NCBI RefSeq assembly: GCF_026183735.1
Contig: NZ_JAPFRE010000027.1
Coordinates: forward strand, 451,703 to 515,702
Source of the DNA: Alteromonas sp. ASW11-130
Lineage (GTDB): Bacteria > Pseudomonadota > Gammaproteobacteria > Enterobacterales > Alteromonadaceae
DNA: 64,000 nt
Direction of reading: 5' to 3'
Shown: one piece after another, positions 49,977 through 60,337 of the stretch
How the letters are laid out: each line of letters opens with the position of its first letter
How positions within the stretch are numbered: the stretch's first letter is position 1
Notes under the pieces: generated by a model
Database searches by the model: none
The model's input: the letters and a program-made list of their open reading frames with translations, nothing else
What the model was told of the DNA's origin: nothing
Program-made: the position numbers and the translations under genes

Positions 49977-50415
49977 TAAAGCCCCTTCGTTTACGTTACC
50001 CGATCAAAACGGCGACATGGTGTCGCTTGAAAAGCTAAAGCAAAATAAAGTCCTGGTTTATTTTTACCCGAAAGCCATGACACCAGGGTGTACAGTACAA
50101 GCTCAAAATCTTCGCGACATTAAAGCTGAACTGGATGAGAAAAACGTAGTTGTGATAGGGATCAGTCCAGACCCTGTAAAGCGATTACCTAAATTTGTGG
50201 AAAAAGAAAGCCTTAATTTCACCTTGCTATCAGATGAAGATCATGCGGTCGCAGAGGAGTTTGGTGTGTGGGGATTGAAAAAGTTCATGGGCAAAGAATA
50301 CGACGGAATTCATCGTATAAGCTTTTTAATTGATGAAAATGGAACAATCGAAAAGGTTTTCAATAAGTTTAAAACTAAAGAGCACCATCAAGTCGTGTTA
50401 GATTATTTGAATTAA
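49954..50415 (+). CDS. bcp: Peroxiredoxin Bcp (thioredoxin-dependent thiol peroxidase), one-Cys form
   Basis: Reduces organic hydroperoxides and H2O2, with 153 residues. The peroxidatic Cys46 is in the TPGCTVQA motif. The resolving Cys that E. coli Bcp has five residues later is Gln51 here, and there is no other Cys in the protein, so it should act as a one-Cys enzyme. The remainder (DFA-type core, GISPDPVKRLPKF, RISFLIDENG) is standard. The start lies inside gcvR; the two are probably coupled. Confidence 0.94.
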   Translation: MITLQAGDKAPSFTLPDQNGDMVSLEKLKQNKVLVYFYPKAMTPGCTVQAQNLRDIKAELDEKNVVVIGISPDPVKRLPKFVEKESLNFTLLSDEDHAVAEEFGVWGLKKFMGKEYDGIHRISFLIDENGTIEKVFNKFKTKEHHQVVLDYLN

Positions 50416-50425
50416 GTATTTAATC

Positions 50426-50461
50426 ATTGCCCATCTGAAATCAATCGACGAGATGGGCAAT
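50426..50461. terminator. Hairpin between convergent bcp and perM
   Basis: Perfect 11-base-pair stem ATTGCCCATCT (50426-50436) / AGATGGGCAAT (50451-50461) with a 14-base loop. It lies between two convergent stop codons but lacks a U tract on either side, so it may be a weak bidirectional terminator or an mRNA 3'-end stabiliser. Confidence 0.6.
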
Positions 50462-50466
50462 AATCG

Positions 50467-51540
50467 TTAAACCATTTGGTGTTTAGCAGAATCCGGGTTA
50501 CTCGACCAGGCAGTAATAACCGCTTTCACCAGCGTGGCCAGAGGGATTGCAAAAAATACGCCCCAGAACCCCCATAATCCCCCGAAAAACAGTACAGCGA
50601 TTATAATATAAAGCGGGTGCAAGCTCACAGCTTCTGAAAATAGAATAGGAACAAGCAGGTTTCCATCTAACGCCTGAATGATTCCGTAGGCTACCATTAA
50701 ATACCAAAACTCTGGGCTTATTCCCCATTGAAACATAGCTACTACGGCAACGGGAATGGTTACCACGGCAGCGCCAATATAGGGAATAAGTACCGACAAC
50801 CCCACTAGTACACCCAGCAACATAGCGTAGCGTAAATCCATAAGTACAAATGTTACGCAAGAAATAGAACCGACAATAATAATTTCTATGACTTTTCCGC
50901 GAATATAATTTGCTATTTGTAAATTCATTTCGTGGCCTACTTGCGTAATTAATCTACGTTCACGGGGAAGCAGGCTTGATATTCTATCGAGAAAGTAGGC
51001 TTTGTCTTTTAACATAAAAAACACCATCAGTGGCACTAAAATCAAATAAACCAATAGCGCCGCCACATTAGCGATCGAACTGAATGAGGCGGAGATTAAT
51101 TGCTCTCCCACAACAACCAGTTTTTCGTTTAGCCCCTCCATCATGTTATGAATCTGGTAAACCTGCACATAGTCTGGGTATTTTTGTGGAAGGGTTATAA
51201 GCCAATCTTGAGCACGTTGCCAGATTAACGGGGTTTCCTGTATCAGATTGACACTTTGTTTAGAAATTATTGGCATCAAACCGATAAGTATCAGCACCGA
51301 AATACCGATAAACAACAAAAGTACAATGCCACAGGCTAAGCCCCGTCCCACGCCAATTCGCATGAGATGATTTACAGGCCAATCGAGTAGATAAGCAATC
51401 ACTGCAGCAACCAGAACAGGCATAATCAACCCGCCCCAGAATACAATTACCGCTGTGGACAGAAGTATTAAAATGAGTAACATAGCAGCGTCGGGATCGG
51501 AAAATTTTCGACGATACCAGCGACCAAAAACACTTAGCAT
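50467..51540 (-). CDS. perM: AI-2E/PerM-family membrane permease
   Basis: A 357-residue inner-membrane protein with about eight hydrophobic helices in the AI-2E family arrangement: two N-terminal helix pairs, a central soluble segment (about 100-150), and a C-terminal bundle with the conserved GGLWGFWGVFFAIPLATLV. Family members are reported as autoinducer-2 exporters or ion/proton antiporters; the substrate is unknown. Many gammaproteobacteria keep it near bcp and bepA, as here. Confidence 0.87.
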   Translation of the reverse strand: MLSVFGRWYRRKFSDPDAAMLLILILLSTAVIVFWGGLIMPVLVAAVIAYLLDWPVNHLMRIGVGRGLACGIVLLLFIGISVLILIGLMPIISKQSVNLIQETPLIWQRAQDWLITLPQKYPDYVQVYQIHNMMEGLNEKLVVVGEQLISASFSSIANVAALLVYLILVPLMVFFMLKDKAYFLDRISSLLPRERRLITQVGHEMNLQIANYIRGKVIEIIIVGSISCVTFVLMDLRYAMLLGVLVGLSVLIPYIGAAVVTIPVAVVAMFQWGISPEFWYLMVAYGIIQALDGNLLVPILFSEAVSLHPLYIIIAVLFFGGLWGFWGVFFAIPLATLVKAVITAWSSNPDSAKHQMV

Positions 51541-51913
51541 AAATATTCCCGCTAAATCGACTTTGCTGTAAGGATTGGCATGATAGGAAAAGGAACAAGG
51601 GCAAGCAACACAATTATGTTAGTTGCAACGAGAAAAATCTATTTCCATAACTAACATTGAGTATAATGTGATACTGAAAATTAGTTTGGGATGCCCAATT
51701 AATACAATGTGTTATGCCCTCGGCATTGATATGTGCCGTAAAAAGTAAAAAGTAAAAAGTAAAAAGTAAAAAGTAAAAAGATAAAAAGTAAAGCTACACT
51801 GGCTCCAGTGCGATACGTTGTACAGTCTGTAAGACGAATTGTGAAACCTACTGATTATTAGCGACTCTAACGCTATACGTACGCAATTGCAGTACTCAAA
51901 TTTGGCAGGATTA
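51541..51913. other. Divergent intergenic region perM/bepA with heptamer array (373 bases)
   Basis: It contains the heptanucleotide array at 51740-51774 plus flanking partial units and presumably the promoters of perM and bepA. A minus-strand reading frame through it translates the array into a Phe/Leu/Tyr-rich repeat and is not credible as a gene. Nothing else is visible. Confidence 0.6.
51740..51789. repeat. Heptanucleotide tandem array, unit AAAAAGT (= AAAGTAA)
   Basis: Five perfect AAAAAGT units at 51740-51774, then an imperfect unit (AAAAAGAT) and one more AAAAAGT ending at 51789. Rotated, the unit is AAAGTAA, one base from the AAAGTAC unit near 15460. It lies about 125 bases upstream of the bepA start, where length changes could alter promoter spacing. 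Confidence 0.95.
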
Positions 51914-53377
51914 ATGAGATTATTAGCGCGAACCTTACAATATATAGGATATTTAACCATTGGGTTAACTTTTAACGTTGTTGCCCAAGATGCCACACAC
52001 AGTAATAAAAACACGCTTCCAGAGATAGGCGTGGTTGCTTCGGATGCATTACCGCTCAACAAAGAAATAATCATTGGCGATGCGGTAATGCGGCAAATGC
52101 GCGCCCAATCTCCTATTATTTCAGATCCAATACTTGACGAGTATTTACAAGATTTAGGAAACCGCTTAGTTGCCCAAGCGGAAAACGTAAAATTCCCCTT
52201 TAAGTTTTTTTGGGTCAACAACAACGCATTGAATGCGTTTGCTTTTTTCGGCGGTCATATCGGCATTCACACCGGGCTCATTTTTAAAGCCGAAACCGAA
52301 AGTGAATTAGCCTCAGTACTTGCCCACGAAGTAGCCCACGTTACGCAACGTCACTTGGCGCGACGTATACAATCCCAGCAGCGCTCTACCCCTATTGCGA
52401 TAGCCTCTATGTTAGGGGGGATATTAGTTGCAATGGCCGATCCTCAAGCCGGTATAGCAGTAATGCAATCTGGAGCAGCTGCGTCGGCACAAATGCAAAT
52501 TGATTATACCCGTTCGAACGAACAAGAGGCCGACCGCATTGGTATCGCCATGCTTTCACGAGCAAATTTCGACCCCGACGGTGCTTCCTCGTTTTTTTCT
52601 ACACTCGCCGAAGAATATCGCCTAGTCTCAAGACCTCCGGCCAGGCTACTTTCGCATCCATTAACAGAGACGCGTATTGCGGATGCGCGCGCCCGTGCGA
52701 ATGACTATCCGCAAGTACGCGTTTCAGAAAGCCTGTCGTTTCACTTAGCAAGAGCGCGGGTTATGGCTAGGTATGTATTCGATAAAGACTATGCGCTAGA
52801 ATATTTTAAGGCCGCGGTGGAGAAAAACTCTTTCAGAATTCCTCAGGCGGCCCAGTATGGGCTGGCAATTTCCTACCTTCGCAATGAAGAATACAACAAA
52901 GCTGAAGAAATAATGGCAACGTTATTAAAGCAGCATTCAGAAAACCTTTTTTATCTTGATGTCGCCACTGATATCTCAATAGAAAAAAAGCAATACGATG
53001 AAGCCATCGAACGATTAGCCCCTCATCTTGCGCGTAAGCCTAGAAATCAAGTGCTGGCGCTGAATCAGGCGAATGTAATGATTGAATCAGGCCAATACCA
53101 AAGTGCGATTGCAATATTAAAAGATTTTTTACTGGTAAATAATCAATACCAGCTGCCTTATCAATTACTGACAGAAGCGTATAAAAAATCTCGCCAGTTA
53201 AAAGATATGCACCAAGCTAAGGCTGAGACCCTCGCGCTCTACGGGGCCTATTCGCACGCCGTAGATGAACTACAGCATGCTTATAACTTTGCCGATAATA
53301 ATCATTTAGAAAAACAAAAGATACGAGCCAGAATTAAACAGCTAAGGGAAGAAGAGGAACGTTTAATACGTTTGTGA
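51914..53377 (+). CDS. bepA: Beta-barrel assembly-enhancing protease BepA (M48 family)
   Basis: Periplasmic zinc metalloprotease that helps or degrades outer-membrane proteins such as LptD. It has 487 residues with an N-terminal signal sequence, the zinc site HEVAH at 138-142 with third ligand Glu205 in NEQEAD, and a C-terminal TPR domain (about 280-470). I start at ATG 51914, preceded by AGGA; an upstream in-frame TTG at 51887 is less likely. Its 3' end overlaps the convergent thioredoxin gene by 15 bases. Confidence 0.95.
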   Translation: MRLLARTLQYIGYLTIGLTFNVVAQDATHSNKNTLPEIGVVASDALPLNKEIIIGDAVMRQMRAQSPIISDPILDEYLQDLGNRLVAQAENVKFPFKFFWVNNNALNAFAFFGGHIGIHTGLIFKAETESELASVLAHEVAHVTQRHLARRIQSQQRSTPIAIASMLGGILVAMADPQAGIAVMQSGAAASAQMQIDYTRSNEQEADRIGIAMLSRANFDPDGASSFFSTLAEEYRLVSRPPARLLSHPLTETRIADARARANDYPQVRVSESLSFHLARARVMARYVFDKDYALEYFKAAVEKNSFRIPQAAQYGLAISYLRNEEYNKAEEIMATLLKQHSENLFYLDVATDISIEKKQYDEAIERLAPHLARKPRNQVLALNQANVMIESGQYQSAIAILKDFLLVNNQYQLPYQLLTEAYKKSRQLKDMHQAKAETLALYGAYSHAVDELQHAYNFADNNHLEKQKIRARIKQLREEEERLIRL

Positions 53378-53878
53378 TTTAAGCGTCTTTATTTTTTGTT
53401 TTAATCCAGCTTCGGTTTGTTCTCCTAATAAGGTGGCTACTACCTTTCCCTTGGGCGATACGATAAATGTCGCCGGTAAGTAGCTTGGTGTCTGGGTAGG
53501 TAGTTTGTTGTTGGCATCGTTAGGGATAACCTCAAACTGAATTTCGAACTCATCGATCATATCCTCTATTTCACTGTGAGGCATAAGGTCATAATTCACC
53601 CCGAAAAGCTTTACATCCTTGCCAGCCGATTCAGCAAATCGGTTTAATTCAGGTAATTCGCGTAAACAAGGTGCACACCATTTAGCAAAATAATTCAATA
53701 CCACCCAATTGCCTTCCAACTGTTGCCAGCGATATTTCGCACCCTGCACCGTCTTAAAATCGACACTGACACTGTTAGCGATGCGAATCCCCAGAACAAA
53801 ACTTACAGTGCCAATAACCATTGCAAGTATAAGAAAAATACGCTTCTGTTGAAAAGTCTTGCTGAATATGTGACCCAT
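53363..53878 (-). CDS. TlpA-like membrane-anchored thiol-disulfide protein
   Basis: A 171-residue protein with an N-terminal membrane helix (about 13-33) and a periplasmic thioredoxin fold. The redox site is WCAPC in the NYFAKWCAPCLRELPELN segment. Later come the cis-Pro (PSYLPATFIV) and a GKVVATLLG strand. I start at ATG 53878, which has GAGG upstream; the open frame extends back across the divergent arsC start. Likely a periplasmic disulfide reductase; the partner is unknown. Confidence 0.87.
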   Translation of the reverse strand: MGHIFSKTFQQKRIFLILAMVIGTVSFVLGIRIANSVSVDFKTVQGAKYRWQQLEGNWVVLNYFAKWCAPCLRELPELNRFAESAGKDVKLFGVNYDLMPHSEIEDMIDEFEIQFEVIPNDANNKLPTQTPSYLPATFIVSPKGKVVATLLGEQTEAGLKQKIKTLKSQTY

Positions 53879-53956
53879 CGTTACAGATTTCCTCTTGATA
53901 AATGTTTTCAAAATCGCAATAGTGTCGCCATTCATATCACCATAAAAAAGAACATT

Positions 53957-54885
<929 letters not shown>

Positions 54886-54903
54886 CTATTTAGTGAATGC
54901 TGT

Positions 54904-55323
54904 ATGAATTTATCTACGTCTTTTTATCGTTATTTAGCATTGTTTTCCTATAGCGGCTTACTAATTCTCGTGATTAGTTGGCATAGTATACTGGTTGAAG
55001 AAACCCCTTATTCTGGCTTTTTTATTTTCCTCATCTATATATTGCCGCTCCTACTTCCCCTAAAAGGAATAGCTCAAGCCAACCCCTACACCCACGCCTG
55101 GGCAAACTTTATCGTTATGTTATACCTTATTCATGGTTTTACCATAAGTTACGCCGAACCGGCATTACGCCTATACGGTATCATTGAAATTCTGTTGGCA
55201 ACGTTGATGTTTATCGGCTGTAGTTTTTTTGCGAGAAAAAGAGGAAGAGAATTAAACTTAGGATTGAAAAAGCTAAAAGTAGAGATGCAGGAAGAACGCG
55301 ATCGTTTCAATGGAGTAAAATAA
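54904..55323 (+). CDS. DUF2069 membrane protein
   Basis: A 139-residue inner-membrane protein with four hydrophobic helices and a basic/acidic C-terminal coiled tail (GLKKLKVEMQEERDRF). The ILPLLLPLKGIAQANPYTHAW segment is typical of DUF2069, a family usually next to wrbA/arsC in gammaproteobacteria. Its function is unknown. The stop overlaps the next ATG (TAATG), coupling it to the lipoprotein gene. Confidence 0.85.
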   Translation: MNLSTSFYRYLALFSYSGLLILVISWHSILVEETPYSGFFIFLIYILPLLLPLKGIAQANPYTHAWANFIVMLYLIHGFTISYAEPALRLYGIIEILLATLMFIGCSFFARKRGRELNLGLKKLKVEMQEERDRFNGVK

Positions 55324-57209
55324 TGCGTTGGATTTTGTTTTTCAGTGTAATGTTACTCATTAGCTGTGGGGGCTCTAGCAGCAATGAGACGACGAAAAAT
55401 ACACCTACTTTAGTGATCTCAGGTCCCACCGAAGTGGTGGTCGGTGATTCGGTAGACCTTGTCGTCACGGTCAACAATAATGACCCTATCGAATCGGTCC
55501 GATGGGAAGTAAATGACGATAACATCACTCTCTTATCAGCGCATACTCAGGTAGTTAGCTTTGACACGCCATCCGCGCGTGACTATATGTTTAACGTTAC
55601 CGCGACAACGGCATCAGGAGAAAACTTAAGCACCGATTACTTGTTGACGGTAGTGGAAGGCAGCCCCCCCGAAGCAATTATTAGAATTGGGCATGAAGCT
55701 GCAGAAGGAGGCCGTGTCTCTCTGCGTGTCGACAATACTACAGATAAAGCAATTGAGTCTGTCGTTTGGCAACAAACTTCTGGACCCACAGCGGTGGACG
55801 TAGTATTTGATGATAATAACGAGCCCCAGCAAAACATTTACTTTGACGCTCCTAGAGTAGACGTTGATGCCATTCTTACCTATCGGGCCACATTACAATA
55901 CGATGATGGGTCAGAAGCTTCAGATGAAGCACAGGTTTTAGTCAAAAATATGGAAATTGACGAAGATGCATTTTTTACCCGCAGTGAAATGTTTGTCTCA
56001 AGCCACATGGAACCTTACCAAAAAGACAGCCCGTACGCAGAAGCATTAAGTAATTGTGTTTATAACAATGAAATCGTCTACCCCTGTAGCTTTGAAACGT
56101 TATCACTAATTGGTCAGCAAACTGAATCACCTACAATCGATGACATCCTTGATCGCACGTATGTTTCACACCCATGGATGGGGGATGCGTTTAAAGAATA
56201 CCTTGAAAATGCTCCAGCAGGGGATGACATGCTTAACTTGCTACGGGCGGTTACGGCAATTGTCATATCCTATGATATTCGCCCCTCGTTTTATTGGGTG
56301 GCAACCGGGGCTATATATCTGGACGCGCGTAATTTTTGGAGGACGCCAGCAGAAAGGGATACGTTGAACACGGAGCCCGACTACCGCAGCCAGTTTGGCA
56401 ACGCATTAAATTATCGCACTACGTGGCGTTATGTGAAAGACGGTGAGTACTATTACCCGCAAAATGGTTTAGCGCCAGAACAACGCAACACCCGCACAAT
56501 GCTCGGTGTTCAGCAAGCTGTCGACTGGTTGTTATATCATGAGCTGGGGCATGCTAACGATTTTTTTAATTATGCAACCTGGTCACACATTCCGTTATCG
56601 ACAACCCCGTATGATTGGTTCGAAAATAATTCACCAAAATCAGACGATTTAGCCACGAGTTTGCCATTAACTTCAACTGAACTACATGATTTAGCTGCGG
56701 TTAAATACGGTGGCGAAACTGCGACGCCTCAACAAAAAGCCTATACAGCTGAAGATATAGCCAACTTTTTTCAGCAAGATAGCGCCTCGTCTTTTTATTC
56801 TTATTACACTACCCGGGAAGATTACGCTACGCTTTTCGAACAGTTCATGATGCTATATCGCATTGAAGCTTCTTCTGATGTGGGTGTGTTCACTGATGAA
56901 ACGTTTGAGAACGAGACGTATATTCTCACATGGGGCCAGCGAAATCGTATCAATCATCATAGTGTTCAGCAACGAGCAAAGTATGTCGTTAATCGTGTGC
57001 TGCCAGAATTAAACGTTACGTCTATACAGGCTGCCCTTCCTGAACCCCAAGTATTGCCTGCGGGCACGGATTGGTATGAAACAGTCACGCTTGATGATGA
57101 AAAGGAATCTGTCAATTCGTTAGCAACATTCCGTACGCAAAAAGTAATTGCGACTCCCCGCCCAGACATACAGCCAACGTTACCGTTTCCTGTAAAAGTA
57201 AGTCGGTAA
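55323..57209 (+). CDS. Lipoprotein with HELGH zinc-metallopeptidase motif, function unknown
   Basis: A 628-residue surface or periplasmic lipoprotein. The signal peptide ends LISC with lipid Cys15 and Gly16, favouring outer-membrane sorting. Two Ig/PKD-like beta regions are likely at about 28-112 and 113-208. The C-terminal part holds HELGH at 406-410 (LLYHELGHANDF), with Glu499 or Glu506 in the REDYATLFEQF segment as possible third zinc ligand, i.e. a gluzincin-like peptidase. Two cysteines (245, 255) may form a disulfide. It is coupled to the DUF2069 gene by one-base overlap. I recognise no named family. Confidence 0.75.
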   Translation: MRWILFFSVMLLISCGGSSSNETTKNTPTLVISGPTEVVVGDSVDLVVTVNNNDPIESVRWEVNDDNITLLSAHTQVVSFDTPSARDYMFNVTATTASGENLSTDYLLTVVEGSPPEAIIRIGHEAAEGGRVSLRVDNTTDKAIESVVWQQTSGPTAVDVVFDDNNEPQQNIYFDAPRVDVDAILTYRATLQYDDGSEASDEAQVLVKNMEIDEDAFFTRSEMFVSSHMEPYQKDSPYAEALSNCVYNNEIVYPCSFETLSLIGQQTESPTIDDILDRTYVSHPWMGDAFKEYLENAPAGDDMLNLLRAVTAIVISYDIRPSFYWVATGAIYLDARNFWRTPAERDTLNTEPDYRSQFGNALNYRTTWRYVKDGEYYYPQNGLAPEQRNTRTMLGVQQAVDWLLYHELGHANDFFNYATWSHIPLSTTPYDWFENNSPKSDDLATSLPLTSTELHDLAAVKYGGETATPQQKAYTAEDIANFFQQDSASSFYSYYTTREDYATLFEQFMMLYRIEASSDVGVFTDETFENETYILTWGQRNRINHHSVQQRAKYVVNRVLPELNVTSIQAALPEPQVLPAGTDWYETVTLDDEKESVNSLATFRTQKVIATPRPDIQPTLPFPVKVSR

Positions 57210-57214
57210 TTAAT

Positions 57215-57250
57215 AGAAGGCTATTAATTTTTAATTATTAATTAGCCTTC
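57215..57250. terminator. Hairpin between the HELGH lipoprotein gene and hda
   Basis: GAAGGCTATTAAT (57215-57227) pairs with ATTAATTAGCCTTC (57237-57250) with one bulged base, in an A/T-rich context between convergent genes. It overlaps the last codons of hda. It is a probable bidirectional terminator. Confidence 0.6.
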
Positions 57251-58006
57251 ACTTTCGATTACCTGCCTGACTAAATTCAATGTTAGGCGTTTCTTCTCCT
57301 GTAGTGACCTTTCATCTAAAATATCTAACACTCGTAGTAACGAAGGTAAATCTCTGTCACTTCGATTAAGTAAATAATCCAACGCCGCCTCTGACAACTT
57401 TAAACCTCTTTGTTGGGCCCTAAGCCTGATTACCTTCTTTCTTTCCTCTTCAGTTAATGCGTGGACTTGAAACGTTATACCCCACCCTAACCGAGAGCGA
57501 AGATCGGGCAACTTAAAATCAGGATGTGATGGGCCTAGTTCAGACGTGCAAACCAGTGTTGTAAATTGGGACTCATTCACTCGATTAATCAAGTCAAAGA
57601 TACTTACTTCCCATTCGCGAACTCCCGAGATTGCCTGTAAATTATCAAGACAGATAACGCCCACCTGTTCGAGTCCGTCTAATAATTGCGGATGCAAAGA
57701 ATTAAAGTCATTCAAATTGAGATAGATATGAGAGGATTGTTGTTGAGCGAGTTCATGACACATTGAAAAAAGTAAATGACTTTTTCCCCTCCCCTTTCCG
57801 CCGACAATATTAACCAACGGCATATTTTGCCCTGAATTAGCGTTTAAATATGTTCTCCGATCTTCAAAGGGGGAATTAGACAGCTTCGAAAGCAAGTCAA
57901 CCAATTGACTGTTTTTCCCCACCACAAAACTGGAAAAGGTTTCATCAACTGGTAAGCTTACAGGAAGCGGTAGTTGTACTGCCTGCGCGGGTTTATTGCT
58001 ATTCAT
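57242..58006 (-). CDS. hda: DnaA regulatory inactivator Hda
   Basis: DnaA-like AAA+ protein that, with the sliding clamp, promotes DnaA-ATP hydrolysis and prevents over-initiation. It has 254 residues, a little longer than E. coli Hda. The N-terminal QLPLPV at 11-16 fits the clamp-binding motif. Walker A is GGKGRGKSH near 70, Walker B ICLDNLQ, and the sensor/arginine region is LRSRLGWGITFQV. Its start overlaps the upstream DUF2066 gene by 8 bases. Confidence 0.94.
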   Translation of the reverse strand: MNSNKPAQAVQLPLPVSLPVDETFSSFVVGKNSQLVDLLSKLSNSPFEDRRTYLNANSGQNMPLVNIVGGKGRGKSHLLFSMCHELAQQQSSHIYLNLNDFNSLHPQLLDGLEQVGVICLDNLQAISGVREWEVSIFDLINRVNESQFTTLVCTSELGPSHPDFKLPDLRSRLGWGITFQVHALTEEERKKVIRLRAQQRGLKLSEAALDYLLNRSDRDLPSLLRVLDILDERSLQEKKRLTLNLVRQVIESEG

Positions 58007-59120
58007 CCCAGTAAAAATTCAATCCTTCCAAAGGTTGGCCGAATGCATCATTTACTGGCAACAAACGGGATTGCAAAGATAGGCTTTTGATAAGATCGCT
58101 TACCGTACCCACAAGCTCAATATCAAACGTTGCCACTGAGCCATGTTGTTGTGATAAGGCCGCTTTCCGTATGACACTTATACTTTCCAGGTAACGTTGG
58201 GAGCGTACATACTTTTGTAACGAATTTATGTTAGCCACGGAAATTTTCACAATATTTATCTTTCCATTTTCCGCGCCTGAAGTTACGGCAAAATTTTGCC
58301 CAAGATGTTCTGCAAAAGCGTTTATGATAGAAATTGCCAGCTCATCAATTGAATCGCCGTAAAGGGTACCAAACTCAGATTGCGTACGTCCGATAAAAAT
58401 CCAATCCGTTGCATAGTTACCTTTGGCCACTGTTTTTTCAGCGTCTCTTTTATCTTCTACTACTGGATAGATACGCGCACCAATCACGTAATCAACGTCA
58501 TATCGCTCAGACGCTTGGGTTAAAGATTTAGCAAACCTGCCCCAAACATCATAAACCGAAATTGCATCATTATCGACTAAATCCATTAACGGCAGACTTA
58601 GCGGCACCCCGCGCTCTGCAGCACGTTGGCGAAGCTTACGCGTGGTGGATGAAAGCTGTGCTTCATCTACAATATAGCGTTGTCCGCGTTCATTTTCTAT
58701 TGCTAACCACAGCAGCGATTCAGGTCGTCGATTTCCCCATACGGGTAATCCTTCACTATGCAAACGTTGCATTAAAACCCGGTTGTCGAATTCAGCCACA
58801 AATAACAATTGATTCTGTTTAGACTCGTACTGATAGGAACGCAGGAATTGCTGGGGGTTTGACAACCATCCTTTAACAGCTGGCAATGTGACTATATCCG
58901 TTTGTCCACTCATCTTTACCAAAACCTGCTCTAGCGCTTGTCTCTGCGCTTTCTGTTGAGTCTGCCGAGACTGATCAGAGACCGGCACCCTTGCCACATG
59001 TGACTCAACTGAAACGCTTGCATACGCCGCAAATATAAGAAAATTTGACGCTAACCAAGCGATCGCGATAACGGACAGGTATCGAATAAAAAATGACATC
59101 AGTCGATTGACAACCTTCAT
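57999..59120 (-). CDS. DUF2066 periplasmic/membrane protein
   Basis: A 373-residue protein with an N-terminal signal or anchor helix (about 9-34). The following QTQQKAQRQALEQVLVKMSGQT region is the DUF2066 signature. No catalytic motif is visible and the function is unknown, but the family is regularly found between hda and purM in gammaproteobacteria, as here. It is divergent from purM and translationally coupled to hda. Confidence 0.87.
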   Translation of the reverse strand: MKVVNRLMSFFIRYLSVIAIAWLASNFLIFAAYASVSVESHVARVPVSDQSRQTQQKAQRQALEQVLVKMSGQTDIVTLPAVKGWLSNPQQFLRSYQYESKQNQLLFVAEFDNRVLMQRLHSEGLPVWGNRRPESLLWLAIENERGQRYIVDEAQLSSTTRKLRQRAAERGVPLSLPLMDLVDNDAISVYDVWGRFAKSLTQASERYDVDYVIGARIYPVVEDKRDAEKTVAKGNYATDWIFIGRTQSEFGTLYGDSIDELAISIINAFAEHLGQNFAVTSGAENGKINIVKISVANINSLQKYVRSQRYLESISVIRKAALSQQHGSVATFDIELVGTVSDLIKSLSLQSRLLPVNDAFGQPLEGLNFYWDE

Positions 59121-59299
59121 TTAAAACTGAATTCAAAAAATGAGGCGTTATTGTGTGCTATTTGAAAAAGTTTTTCACCTTATAAAGTGTATTTTATCGT
59201 TAATCTTAGGAACGAAAAAACAAGTAACAAGATTGGACTTACTTTCACTACCTGATAGAATTCGCGTTTTTCCTACCACTACCGAATCAGGGCAAAACA

Positions 59300-60337
59300 G
59301 TGAGCGATAAAACCACACCACTTAGCTATAAAGATGCTGGCGTAGATATAGATGCTGGTAATCAACTTGTAGAGCGTATAAAAGAAGTTACCAAACGTAC
59401 GCATCGCCCTGAAGTAAAAGGCGGCCTGGGTGGTTTTGGTGCGTTGTGCGAAATACCAGCAAAATATAAACGTCCATTATTGGTTTCCGGTACCGATGGC
59501 GTAGGCACCAAATTACGGTTGGCTATGGACGCTGGCATTCACGACGGTGTGGGTATTGATCTTGTCGCCATGTGTGTAAATGATTTAATTGTTTTAGGCG
59601 CAGAACCTTTGTATTTCCTTGACTACTACGCCACGGGAAAGCTCGACGTGAATGTGGCTGCAGAGGTGGTAGCCGGTATTGGTAATGGGTGTGAGCAAGC
59701 CGGTTGCGCTTTGATCGGTGGTGAAACAGCCGAAATGCCTGGGATGTATCAGGACGGAGATTATGACATTGCAGGCTTTTGCACTGGAGTAGTTGAAGCC
59801 GACAATGTTATTGATGGCAGTCAGGTCAATCCAGGTCAGAAAATTATTGCATTAGCATCTTCGGGTCCTCATTCAAACGGTTTCTCGTTGATTCGTAAAA
59901 TTATAGAGGTGTCTGACGCGGATATTGAAGCTGAGTTCGATGGAAAACCTCTTAAAGAGCATTTACTTGCCCCCACAAAAATTTATGTAAAGTCAGTGTT
60001 GACACTACTTGAAAAGATAAACGTAACCGCTATCAGTCATATAACTGGAGGTGGATTTTGGGAAAATATCCCCAGAGTACTGCCGGATGACTGTAAAGCA
60101 GTTATCGACGAAAGTAGCTGGCAATGGCCAGCTATATTCAATTGGTTACAACGTCAGGGCAATGTTGAACGCCATGAAATGTACCGCACGTTTAATTGTG
60201 GTGTGGGCATGATACTGGTAGTAAATGAAGCGGATGTAGAACCTACAATTGCACTTCTACAAGAGCAAGGAGAGTCAGCTTGGTTGATTGGACATATTGA
60301 AGCAAAAGATTCAGACCTTTCTGTTGAGATTAATTAG
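59300..60337 (+). CDS. purM: Phosphoribosylformylglycinamidine cyclo-ligase (AIR synthetase)
   Basis: Closes the imidazole ring in purine synthesis, with 345 residues, the same as E. coli. The N-terminal [20 protein letters not shown], the ATP-binding [12 protein letters not shown], and [11 protein letters not shown] are diagnostic. The start codon is GTG at 59300; no in-frame ATG is nearby. purN begins right after the stop. I found no convincing PurR operator in the upstream 179 bases. Confidence 0.97.
   Translation: MSDKTTPLSYKDAGVDIDAGNQLVERIKEVTKRTHRPEVKGGLGGFGALCEIPAKYKRPLLVSGTDGVGTKLRLAMDAGIHDGVGIDLVAMCVNDLIVLGAEPLYFLDYYATGKLDVNVAAEVVAGIGNGCEQAGCALIGGETAEMPGMYQDGDYDIAGFCTGVVEADNVIDGSQVNPGQKIIALASSGPHSNGFSLIRKIIEVSDADIEAEFDGKPLKEHLLAPTKIYVKSVLTLLEKINVTAISHITGGGFWENIPRVLPDDCKAVIDESSWQWPAIFNWLQRQGNVERHEMYRTFNCGVGMILVVNEADVEPTIALLQEQGESAWLIGHIEAKDSDLSVEIN

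Noticed and set aside
51712-52224. 170-codon minus-strand frame overlapping the bepA start
   Set aside because: It is antisense to the conserved bepA gene and its C-terminal part is a translation of the heptamer array.
59121-59299. PurR operator upstream of purM
   Set aside because: No 16-base palindrome close to the PurR consensus could be found.
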